Translations under genes and position numbers: made by a program
Shown here: positions 34,079-41,151 of the stretch, piece by piece
Layout: every line of letters starts with the position of its first letter
Position numbering within the stretch: the first letter of the stretch is position 1
DNA from: Rhodovulum sulfidophilum
GTDB taxonomy: Bacteria; Pseudomonadota; Alphaproteobacteria; Rhodobacterales; Rhodobacteraceae
NCBI GenBank assembly: GCA_003241785.1
Contig: QFPW01000010.1
Coordinates: forward strand, 71,545-135,544
DNA length: 64,000 bases
Direction of reading: 5' to 3'
Notes under the pieces: model-generated
The model's database searches: none
What the model was told of the DNA's origin: nothing
The model's input: the letters and a program-made list of their open reading frames with translations, nothing else

Positions 34079-36291
34079 TCTGCAGCCTCCCGTTCGAACT
34101 GCTCGAGGATCTCGACGCAGGCGGGCCGCAGCGCGATCGCATCCGCGCCGCGCGGCTTGATGATCTGACGCGTGCTCGCCGCCGGCAGGCCGAGCGCGGG
34201 CCAGGTCTTGCTGATATTGCCGATGTTGACCCCATGCCGCCGCAGGTCCTCGATCAGCCGAATCCGCGCCGGCTCGTCGAAAGCGCTTCGCGGCAGCACA
34301 TATTCCGAGCCGTCGCGCCGGGCAGTTTCACTCTCGGCCGTGGCCCGCTGGTGCAGCCAGACCATCGCGCCGAGCGCCGGCAGCGACCCTGACCAGTCCC
34401 CCTGCGCGAAGCGCAGCCAGGCCGGTTCGGCGGGTACGACCTGCTCGGCCTCGGGAGCCGGGTCCCCCGCCCCTCTCCCGCTGGTCGGGAAGAAGCTCAT
34501 ATCATCTTCCCCGGGAGCGGGATCCACCCGACCCCGCTTGGCACCCTCGATCACGACGCCGTCGCGATCGTGCGGCGTCTCCCCGCTGGAGACCTCAGGC
34601 TCCGGAGCAGCCGTCAGCCGCTCACGTTCTTCCCGCCAGTCCTCCTCGAGGTTGGGAAACCGATCGGTTGTCTGGACGAAATCCCGCGAGCGCGTCCTGT
34701 GACGCCGCGCGACGCGAGAGAGACCCCGCGCCAATTCGAGATCGGAACGCTCGGCCTCGGTATCGAGCCCGGCGGCGCGGGCGATCTCCTCGAGCGCCGC
34801 CGGATCATCGTCGAGTGTCTCGTCGGCCGGGCGGAGCGTATCCTCGTCGATCCGAACCGCGATCGTCTTCGAGGGCAGACCCGGCACGCCCTCGAAGGAT
34901 ACCACCGGCATGTAGTCGCGATGACCGCTCGATGGCGAACGCGCCAGCGCCAGCAGCGGCCGATGGAACATCAGCTGGTCACCATGCAGCGGATGGACCC
35001 GCGGCACCCCGAGGCTGCCGGCTTCAAGCTTCATGGAATAGCGAACCGTCGCCGTCGTCGCGGGGATCCACGGCGGAAGTGTTTCGTCCGGGCTTGCCAC
35101 CGGCAGAATTCCGGGGATCGTCGCATGCAGCACGCCGCTCTTCAGCAGTCCGTCGAAAATCGCCCGCTCAAGCTCGCTCGGCAGGGAGATCCCGAAATTT
35201 TTCGTGTTGCGCAGGAAATTCCCAAACGCGGCGATCGCCTCCTCGGTCGCGACGAAGAAGTCGAGCTCGAAATAGTGCCGGTAGTCCGCGCCCTCTCGCC
35301 GCTCGAGATAGGCGTGGATAAAATACGAGCTCGGCGCGTTCCAGAATCGCTGCTCGGTCGCGAACTCCAGGAACCGCCGCACGATCAGCGTGTTCAGATC
35401 GACCGCGCCCGGAAGACCGCGAGGATCCCGGTCATACCGCACCGACTGGTGATCCGCGTCCCGCACTACCGCGAACAGCGGTGCCCGGCTGGCCGATCCG
35501 GGCGTCAGCAGGAAATCCTCCACCATATCGCCGATGCGCGGGTTCGAATTGAAAATGAAGCTCCGAAACATCGCCGGCACGATCCGGTAGAAATAGGGAT
35601 GCATCCGCTGGAGATGTCCCTCGGTTTCCGGAGTGTCCCGGAATTCGATCATCACAGATTCGATCTTATGCCGTTCGACCCAGTCGGTCAGCGGTCCGAC
35701 CTGGGGGCGCCACACCATCCGGTGGCTCGGCGCCGCCACCGAGCGATAGCCGTTCGGGTTTGCCCCCTTGATCGCGCGCGCCACCACGAGCCCGTTGGTC
35801 TCCACCTTCCCGATGTCATGCAGCAGCCCGCACAGGAAGGCTGCGAGGTTCCACGCGAACTTGTCGGCCTCGCGGTCACGCGGCGCGCTGTCCTGGTTCA
35901 CAATGAACCCGGTGCTGTAGTGAAGCGCCTTGGTCGCCACGTCGAGGCTGTGTGCGAACAGTCCGCCAGGCTTGGCGTGATGGTATTGCTTGCTCGCCGG
36001 CAACAGAGAAACCCAGCTCGCGAAGCTCGTCATTAGCCGGGCGAACTCAGCGTCGAAGCCCGGCATCAGCGCGCGCGCGTCGAATGATCGGTAGGCTTGC
36101 CGCACCTGATCATGGTGCGCGCGCAGAACCGCCGACGGCTTCAGCAGCGGATAGGACTCCTGCGTCGGATAGGCCACGTCCGGCGGTATCTCCCCCGCTT
36201 CGCCGATGAAGGCGAACGGATCATCCCGAAGCGGCTCCACGACCCCGCTTCGCCCGCCGTCTCTCCGCAGAAGCCGGTCGATCCATCCCAT
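34075..36291 (-). CDS. traI: TraI relaxase, MOBH family
   Basis: 738 residues. The TraI_2 domain has the MOBH signature HHAKPGGLFAHSLDVA at 104-119 and the HD motif LLHDIGKV with His158-Asp159. A long C-terminal part holds a TraI_2_C winged-helix region near 650-720 (ALGAMVWLHQRAT to DDLRRHGVN-like). MOBH relaxases nick at oriT and pilot the strand into the recipient. A strong GGGAGG lies before ATG 36291. It starts 3 bases after the mobI-like stop. Confidence 0.95.
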   Translation of the reverse strand: MGWIDRLLRRDGGRSGVVEPLRDDPFAFIGEAGEIPPDVAYPTQESYPLLKPSAVLRAHHDQVRQAYRSFDARALMPGFDAEFARLMTSFASWVSLLPASKQYHHAKPGGLFAHSLDVATKALHYSTGFIVNQDSAPRDREADKFAWNLAAFLCGLLHDIGKVETNGLVVARAIKGANPNGYRSVAAPSHRMVWRPQVGPLTDWVERHKIESVMIEFRDTPETEGHLQRMHPYFYRIVPAMFRSFIFNSNPRIGDMVEDFLLTPGSASRAPLFAVVRDADHQSVRYDRDPRGLPGAVDLNTLIVRRFLEFATEQRFWNAPSSYFIHAYLERREGADYRHYFELDFFVATEEAIAAFGNFLRNTKNFGISLPSELERAIFDGLLKSGVLHATIPGILPVASPDETLPPWIPATTATVRYSMKLEAGSLGVPRVHPLHGDQLMFHRPLLALARSPSSGHRDYMPVVSFEGVPGLPSKTIAVRIDEDTLRPADETLDDDPAALEEIARAAGLDTEAERSDLELARGLSRVARRHRTRSRDFVQTTDRFPNLEEDWREERERLTAAPEPEVSSGETPHDRDGVVIEGAKRGRVDPAPGEDDMSFFPTSGRGAGDPAPEAEQVVPAEPAWLRFAQGDWSGSLPALGAMVWLHQRATAESETARRDGSEYVLPRSAFDEPARIRLIEDLRRHGVNIGNISKTWPALGLPAASTRQIIKPRGADAIALRPACVEILEQFEREAAE

Positions 36292-36294
36292 CGC

Positions 36295-36825
36295 TCACAC
36301 CTCCCTGACCAGGCCTGAGCCAGACCGCCGCTCATGCGCGCGGCGGGCTTCGAGGTTTTCGACCACCGTGCCCATGCCGAGATACGTCTCCCGGAACACT
36401 TTCGCGGCCCGCCGGATCTCTCGCGCGCGGATCTCGTAGTCCCGCGCGATCGCCCGCATCGGCTCATCAACACCCTCGAACGCGTTCATGTGAACGCTCA
36501 CACCGTCTGGCATTGGGAGCTCCCGGGTGACCCTCGCGACCCCGGCCCACTCTCCACGACCGCCTCTGGACGAGGCTACGCGCGCCTGGCGTGGCCCTCC
36601 GATCCGGACCCAGACCAGCCTTGGCCCCCAGAACCCCTTTCGTGTTCGGACCGATAAACCCAAACCAGGCGAGTGGAGAGATCGCTTTCCGCGCGCGGCG
36701 AGCTCCGAGTTCGCCTCTTTCGCGAGTGCTTCCGCCATCCTGAACAGAGCGACGTTCACCGTCTCAATCTGGTCCAAGATGTGTTTGCAGCATATTTTCG
36801 TCGTTTCTATGTGGTCTTTTGCCAC
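36295..36825 (-). CDS. MobI-like protein, 176 aa (candidate)
   Basis: The start is GTG 36825 with AGGAG nine bases before it. N-terminal helices (IETVNVALFRMAEALAKEAN) lead to a basic beta-rich middle (RTRKGFWGPRLVWVRIGG) and a long C-terminal helix region (ARDYEIRAREIRRAAKVFRETYLG). Size, layout and position next to traI and a non-coding region fit MobI, the auxiliary oriT-binding protein of SXT/IncC elements. Sequence resemblance is weak, so this is a candidate call. Confidence 0.5.
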   Translation of the reverse strand: MAKDHIETTKICCKHILDQIETVNVALFRMAEALAKEANSELAARGKRSLHSPGLGLSVRTRKGFWGPRLVWVRIGGPRQARVASSRGGRGEWAGVARVTRELPMPDGVSVHMNAFEGVDEPMRAIARDYEIRAREIRRAAKVFRETYLGMGTVVENLEARRAHERRSGSGLVREV

Positions 36826-36869
36826 AAGACATATCTCCTGTTCACATCATTCCAGCTGTTTAAGATACT

Positions 36870-36899
36870 TTTATGGGGCTCTCTCGGATAGGTTGGCAA
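36870..36899 (-). promoter_or_regulatory. candidate promoter of the mobI-like/traI/traD operon
   Basis: On the minus strand TTGCCA (36899-36894), then 18 bases, CATAAA (36875-36870). It lies about 45 bases upstream of the GTG start of the mobI-like gene. Confidence 0.4.
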
Positions 36900-37382
36900 T
36901 CGGAAATCCTTCCCCTCGCGCCCTCCTTGGCCCCGTTCTCCTCGGATCACCTCGTTTGGTCCCCGCAAGCCTAGGAACGCGGACGATTTTTCGCCGTCGA
37001 AATGCATTTTCTAAAACGGGCCTTCGTCTGCATGCATGCTAGCAGTTATTTCCCCGTCGAAACGACATGTTCGGTCTCCGAAATTTCCTTCACCGATCCG
37101 CGGGGATTTTCACGGGGTCGAAGCAACCAGGACCGCCGTTCCGACACACTCTCGGCGTCTTCGCCGGATCGCGCCGCCGAGGCCGTCGCCGCTAGGAGCC
37201 GCCCGGGATAGGCCCGTAGCGCCACGGAGCGGGCCGCCGAGGGGGCAAGTCGCCCGTGCCCCACCCCCCCCACGCGCGGCACTACGGAAGCCGCCCTGTT
37301 AGGCCTCCTGAGAGGAGCGCCCCGGAAATCCGCGCTCGGCCAAGGATCCTTTCCCACTGACCCGCGCGATATCCGCTGTTCA
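36900..37382. other. non-coding region, candidate oriT
   Basis: No convincing gene. The frames present lack start signals and differ in codon use from neighbours. Short repeats occur: two copies of CCGTCGAAA (36993-37001 and about 37054-37062), a GACG/CGTC pair around TTTTTCGC, and palindromes TGCATGCA and GCTAGC near 37029-37044. In SXT-type elements oriT lies beside mobI, so this is the best place for it here. No nick site can be named from the sequence alone. Confidence 0.35.
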
Positions 37383-37416
37383 GCACCGCAGGCCGCTCTC
37401 CCGCAGCCTGCGGTGC
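37383..37416. repeat. 11-base inverted repeat at the edge of the 19-bp array
   Basis: GCACCGCAGGC (37383-37393) and GCCTGCGGTGC (37406-37416) are perfect inverted arms around a 12-base spacer. The right arm runs into the first unit of the tandem array. Confidence 0.75.
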
Positions 37417-37622
37417 GGCCTACTGCAACCTCTGCGGCCTGCTGCAACCTCTGCGGCCTGCTGCAACGTCTGCGGCTTGCCGCAACGCCTGCGGCTTGCT
37501 GCAACGCCTGCGGCCTACTGCAACCTCTGCGGCCTGCTGCAACGCCCGCGGCTTGCTGCAACGCCTGCGGCCTGCTGCAATGTCTGCGGCCTGCCGCGAC
37601 GTCTGCGGCCTTCTGCAACCCT
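37414..37622. repeat. eleven tandem 19-bp repeats upstream of parA (candidate centromere or iterons)
   Basis: Eleven units, each exactly 19 bases, of the form TGCGGC(C/T)T(A/G)CTGCAAC(N3), fill 37414-37622 without gaps. Units differ mainly at three or four fixed positions. Because 19 is not a multiple of three the frame rotates every unit, so it is not coding. The array lies just upstream of parA, where partition sites of ParA systems and iterons of replication origins are found. Confidence 0.85.
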
Positions 37623-37699
37623 TCGCGATTGACACATTCGCGGCGTATATGTGACCTTGGATAATTCCCGGCAGTTTCAGGACATATGAGGGGGAAGTC

Positions 37700-38422
37700 T
37701 TGCAAATCACTTTGGGGACGCCGAAGGGCGGCGCGGGCAAGACCACCGCGTTGTTGTCGCTGGCGAACGCCGCCAAGCTGCGACATCCGGGATGCCGCGT
37801 CGCGCTCATCGATACCGATGAAGAGGTCGGCAGCCTGCGCGCTTTCATCGCCCGGCGCGGGAAGGAGCGGGACGCGGACCGGTCGATCCGACTTTGGTCA
37901 GTCGGCGCACGCGACGGCATTGATCGGCTGGTCGACGCGCTCGCCCGCGCCAACGATTGGGCGGACTACATATTCGTCGACGTGCATGGCGGGATCTCCG
38001 CGTTCAACGCCGCGATCGTCGAAGCGAGCGCGTTCACCCTCTTTCCGACCCGAATTGGCCTGACCGATTTCGAACCGGCCGCGAAGCTCTTCTGCGCCTA
38101 CGAGGATCGCGCGGAGCGGCTCGGCCGAACCTTCGGCGGGAGCCTCCTCTTCACATTCGCCCCGAACGCGCGATTCCTCTCCACCACCGAGAAGAAGATC
38201 CTGGCCGGGATGCGGGCCATCGGCATTCCGTTCCTGAACACGATCGTCCAGACCCGAACGGTCTACAAGGACGCGCAGGATCAAGGCCTGTTCCTCCGGG
38301 AGATGCCGACCAGCGCGGGGCTCGTCGCCGCCACCGATGAGTCCATCGGAATGTTCGACGAGATCATGGCTGTCCTCGGCGCGCCGAACCCGCGCGCCGA
38401 AGCCGAAGGAGCGCTGCGTTAA
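37700..38422 (+). CDS. parA: ParA-family partition ATPase, 240 aa
   Basis: The start is TTG 37700 with a strong GAGGGGGAAG site before it; no ATG includes the Walker A motif. Residues 7-16 (TPKGGAGKTT) are the deviant Walker A of ParA/MinD; a Walker A' Asp lies in VALIDTDEEVG and Walker B in YIFVDVHGG near 90-100. It is the small ParA type without an N-terminal HTH, which needs a separate DNA-binding partner. A candidate promoter (TTCGCG 37637-37642, 17 bases, GATAAT 37660-37665) and the 19-bp repeats precede it. Confidence 0.9.
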   Translation: MQITLGTPKGGAGKTTALLSLANAAKLRHPGCRVALIDTDEEVGSLRAFIARRGKERDADRSIRLWSVGARDGIDRLVDALARANDWADYIFVDVHGGISAFNAAIVEASAFTLFPTRIGLTDFEPAAKLFCAYEDRAERLGRTFGGSLLFTFAPNARFLSTTEKKILAGMRAIGIPFLNTIVQTRTVYKDAQDQGLFLREMPTSAGLVAATDESIGMFDEIMAVLGAPNPRAEAEGALR

Positions 38423-38616
38423 CATCTTCCCCCGCCTGAAGGCGGGGGATCTCCAAGAGGGTTCGCCCCTTGTGCAATTCTCGCTTCAACGGAGATCCGA
38501 TGGCCTTCCTCCACGAGCACAGACGCCGTGTTCCGGCGCAGGATGTTGATCGCAGCGTTTTCCGGCGCCGTCGCAAGCAAAACCTCCAACCACACCGAGA
38601 AGCGGCCTTCGGCCAC
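38419..38616 (-). pseudogene. TnpB (IS200/IS605 OrfB) C-terminal remnant
   Basis: On the minus strand the frame reads ...ENAAINILRRNTASVLVEEGH and ends with a PPPSGGGRC tail before a stop overlapping the parA end. NAAINILRRG after an acidic residue is the conserved C-terminal motif of TnpB/OrfB transposon nucleases. Zinc-finger and RuvC parts are absent, so it is only a fragment. The hairpin at 38429-38448 lies inside its end, where IS605-type elements carry their right-end hairpin and guide RNA. Confidence 0.65.
38429..38448. repeat. hairpin at the tnpB remnant end
   Basis: CCCCCGCC (38429-38436), TGAA, GGCGGGGG (38441-38448): a perfect 8-base-pair stem with a 4-base loop directly after the parA stop. 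It is probably the right-end structure of the old IS605-family element and may now also cap the parA transcript. Confidence 0.7.
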
Positions 38617-38666
38617 TCTCCCTTTGATCCCAGGCCTGAACGCCGGGGTATCCAGCGAGGATCACG

Positions 38667-38987
38667 ATGAGCAAGGCGGATGAACTGCGGGACCGGATCA
38701 CCAAGAGCTTCGCACTCAGCGTCGAGGATAACGGTGTCCTCGCACGGGGCGATGCGCGAGATCCCGGGACCGCCTTCCCAGACCTCGATCTTATGAGATG
38801 GGGCGTGACGGCCGCGAGCGGCGCCGGCACCGCGCGAGTACAGATCACGATGGATCTTCGGCACTTCCAGGTCCTTGAATCGTTCGCGAAGAAGCGCCGA
38901 ATGAGCAATCGCGCGGCGCTTGAACGCGTCCTCGAGAAGTTCGTCGAAAGCGGCGAGTACGACCGCCTCATGAGCCAATCCGACTGA
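38667..38987 (+). CDS. putative ParA partner, ribbon-helix-helix-like, 106 aa
   Basis: ATG 38667 follows AGGA. The C-terminal 45 residues, TARVQITMDLRHFQVLESFA then KKRRMSNRAALERVLEKFV, form a strand-helix-helix of the kind seen in ribbon-helix-helix partners of ParA. The N-terminal half is polar and may contact ParA. It follows parA on the same strand with only the tnpB remnant between them, so I infer it is the centromere-binding partner. No close family can be named. Confidence 0.55.
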   Translation: MSKADELRDRITKSFALSVEDNGVLARGDARDPGTAFPDLDLMRWGVTAASGAGTARVQITMDLRHFQVLESFAKKRRMSNRAALERVLEKFVESGEYDRLMSQSD

Positions 38988-39005
38988 CGCGCGGATCTTC
39001 CGGCG

Positions 39006-39860
39006 CTACCTCGGCCCCGCCTCGGCCTCTGGCACTGGCTCGGTCGAGCGGGCGACCCGGGTCGGAGCGCCATTCGCCTTCACCGCCTTCGGCTTTCCGA
39101 GCCCGGGAAGACCAGCGAGCACGCCGTGAAACTCGGACGCGCTCACCGTCGCCCGGTTGCCATTGAAGTTGTGATACCACGACCGGCCCTTCTTCGGGCC
39201 CGAGAGCGCGGGCAGCGCCGCCCAGACCCGCGCCAGCGCGTCCCCGAAATGAGCCGTGGCCACCCGCCCGCCCTTGAACTCTTCCCAACCCGCCTCCGAG
39301 AGCAGATAGAGCCCCATCGCATCCTGGAGCTTCGCGTCGAAAAGCTCCTCGCCGGTCAGAGCCAGAGCGTCGATCAGATGGTCCATGGTGCCGGAGACGA
39401 TCTGGTAGCGCCCGGCGGCCGAGGATACCGGCGTTCCCCGGCGATAGTTCGCCCGGTTCGCGGCCTGGCGCTGCCAGGCGCGCACCTCGCGCACCTTCAT
39501 CGTGGTCAGCGGTCGCGGCGGGCGCGGATTGGCGGCGCGGAAGAAGTCGTCGTAGCCGCCCGGACCTTCCTGCGATCCGATGAAGCTTAGCAAGGCATGT
39601 TCGGGGCTCGCCGGATCGAGGCTCGATCGCAGCTTGCGCGCGTCGAAGCAGGTCGCGCACATCGTGGTGATCCGGCCGGGCCCCTCCGGCTCGGGCTCCT
39701 GTCTTGGCGGAGCGAAGAAGGACTCGGCGGCGTAGAGATCTCGGGCCCTGCCCTCCTCGGCTGAAAGCTGTTCCGGCAGATCCCAGAACCCATCGCTGGC
39801 TGACCCGGTGCCCGGCGACGAGGCGAGCAGCGCCACGAGAGCGACCGTTCGAGCCCGCAT
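39006..39860 (-). CDS. secreted phage-type muramidase, 284 aa
   Basis: A signal peptide (to about residue 21, GSASD) leads to a lysozyme-like domain at about 87-225. It has ALLSFIGSQEG (catalytic Glu in QEG), GYDDFF, the turn SAAGRYQIVSGTMDHLI, and DAKLQDAMGLYLLSEAGWEEF, the pattern of GH104/phage-type muramidases. A basic C-terminus follows. Such enzymes cut peptidoglycan for T4SS assembly. Its ATG overlaps the stop of the ClpP-like gene by one base. Confidence 0.82.
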   Translation of the reverse strand: MRARTVALVALLASSPGTGSASDGFWDLPEQLSAEEGRARDLYAAESFFAPPRQEPEPEGPGRITTMCATCFDARKLRSSLDPASPEHALLSFIGSQEGPGGYDDFFRAANPRPPRPLTTMKVREVRAWQRQAANRANYRRGTPVSSAAGRYQIVSGTMDHLIDALALTGEELFDAKLQDAMGLYLLSEAGWEEFKGGRVATAHFGDALARVWAALPALSGPKKGRSWYHNFNGNRATVSASEFHGVLAGLPGLGKPKAVKANGAPTRVARSTEPVPEAEAGPR

Positions 39861-41005
39861 TACAGGCAGGTCCTGGGCAAGAGCCGCGGCAACGTGTTCC
39901 CCTCGGGAAACGCGAAGCTCATGTCACGGGCGACCGCCGCGGCTTCCGGACCGGTCGGGTCCTCGAAGCGGAAGATCCTCTCCCCGGCCAGGTCGGCCAT
40001 CGGCCCCTCCAGCACGAGAGAGACCTTGCTCGACAGATGCTCGCCGTCGGGCGCGTGCTCCACCTTGCTCAGCCGCGCCGCTCCATGGCCGGCGAGCGCG
40101 GTCGCGGCGAAAATCCCCAGACCTTCGAACTCGTCCGCCGCCAGGCCGAGCTTCCAATCGACGGACGCGAGGATCTCGATGTGGCCGCCCCGGCAGTAGA
40201 GCTCGAGCAGGTAATCCCCGCTCGGTCGGGTCAGCGCGACCTCGACGATCCCCACGCCATTCTCGTAGCCGCGCATCTCGATCGAGCGGGGCTGTCCGCT
40301 GTCGAGCGCGAGCCGCGTCAGCTGGGCCTCGGTCAGGGGCAGGCTGGCACCGCCGGGGACCAGCATCGCGATCTGAAGAAGTTCGGCCGAGACCCCGTGC
40401 CTGCTGAGGTAGTCGAAGACCTCGCGCTCCCGAGGCACCGCTGCCATGCCCGCGCCCGCGTCCGCGCCATCCCCCCCGGCCGGCGCTCGATCACGCACGA
40501 CGCCCAAGCCGGTGTCAAAGCCGAACTCGTGCACCTCGAGCCGTCCCGTGGAGCGCCCCGATATCCATCGTGGATCGGTATCCTTCGAGGCGAACCGCCG
40601 CTCGCCGCCGCTGTACGCCAATACGCAGGCCGAAGCGCATCGTCCGGCCTCGCCGGACGAGTCCGGATCCACGAGCCGGATTCCGTCGGGCTGTTCGGCG
40701 CCAGGCGACGCGGATACCACCGTCCCGAGCCTATAGGCGCGAAACAGATCGCCAAGTCGGATGGCGGCCGCGAGATCGCCTCCTTCCGAATCGAGATGCA
40801 CCAGCGCGCCGGTCAGCGCGCCGGCGGCGTCCATGAAGGCGAGAAAGCTTGCCGGCGTCGTGGGATCGATCTCGCCCTCCGCCGCGATCCAGCGGTCCTC
40901 GTTGGCATTCCGAACAACTCTGAACTCCATCGCCGTCGCGATCTCAGCGTGAGCGAAAATCGCCGCGCAGGTCGCTACTTGGACGATGGCCGCGACCTTT
41001 CCCAT
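39860..41005 (-). CDS. secreted ClpP/crotonase-like fold protein, 381 aa
   Basis: ATG 41005 follows GGAGG. A signal peptide ends near ATAM. Residues about 65-85 (ALVHLDSEGGDLAAAIRLGD) and 120-130 (GRCASACVLAYSGG) match the ClpP-fold periplasmic proteins of alphaproteobacteria, where the Ser in CASAC takes the ClpP nucleophile position. Several acid residues in the C-terminal half may form a further domain. The substrate is unknown; pairing with the muramidase in one operon suggests an envelope role. It has its own promoter at 41044-41072. Confidence 0.7.
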   Translation of the reverse strand: MGKVAAIVQVATCAAIFAHAEIATAMEFRVVRNANEDRWIAAEGEIDPTTPASFLAFMDAAGALTGALVHLDSEGGDLAAAIRLGDLFRAYRLGTVVSASPGAEQPDGIRLVDPDSSGEAGRCASACVLAYSGGERRFASKDTDPRWISGRSTGRLEVHEFGFDTGLGVVRDRAPAGGDGADAGAGMAAVPREREVFDYLSRHGVSAELLQIAMLVPGGASLPLTEAQLTRLALDSGQPRSIEMRGYENGVGIVEVALTRPSGDYLLELYCRGGHIEILASVDWKLGLAADEFEGLGIFAATALAGHGAARLSKVEHAPDGEHLSSKVSLVLEGPMADLAGERIFRFEDPTGPEAAAVARDMSFAFPEGNTLPRLLPRTCL

Positions 41006-41043
41006 TTCGCCTCCAACGTGTCGCTATCACGACCTTTATGTTG

Positions 41044-41072
41044 AATATAGGTTCTCAAGATTACCAGAGCAA
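41044..41072 (-). promoter_or_regulatory. promoter of the ClpP-like/muramidase operon
   Basis: On the minus strand TTGCTC (41072-41067), 17 bases, TATATT (41049-41044). It is well placed about 39 bases upstream of the ATG at 41005. Confidence 0.6.
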
Positions 41073-41111
41073 TTCTATATTCCGATAGCCATCACGCACG
41101 AGCGCGAGAGC

Positions 41112-41143
41112 AAAAAAAAAGGAGAGTCCCAAAGGACTCTCCC
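41112..41143 (-). terminator. intrinsic terminator of the recombination operon
   Basis: On the minus strand GGAGAGTCC, a short TTTG loop, GGACTCTCC, then nine T residues. It follows the CobT-like gene stop at 41152 and separates it from the operon at 41005. Confidence 0.92.
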
Positions 41144-41151
41144 AAAGTTTG

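Noticed and set aside
36807..37007. 66-residue minus-strand frame upstream of the mobI-like gene
   Set aside because: No ribosome binding site, overlaps the mobI-like start region and promoter, and has no recognisable features.
37414..37622. CRISPR array
   Set aside because: Units are contiguous 19-base repeats with no spacers and no cas genes nearby.
37414..37664. Cys/Leu/Ala-rich repeat protein read from the tandem array
   Set aside because: The 19-base period rotates the frame each unit, and no start signal exists; the apparent repeat protein is an artefact.
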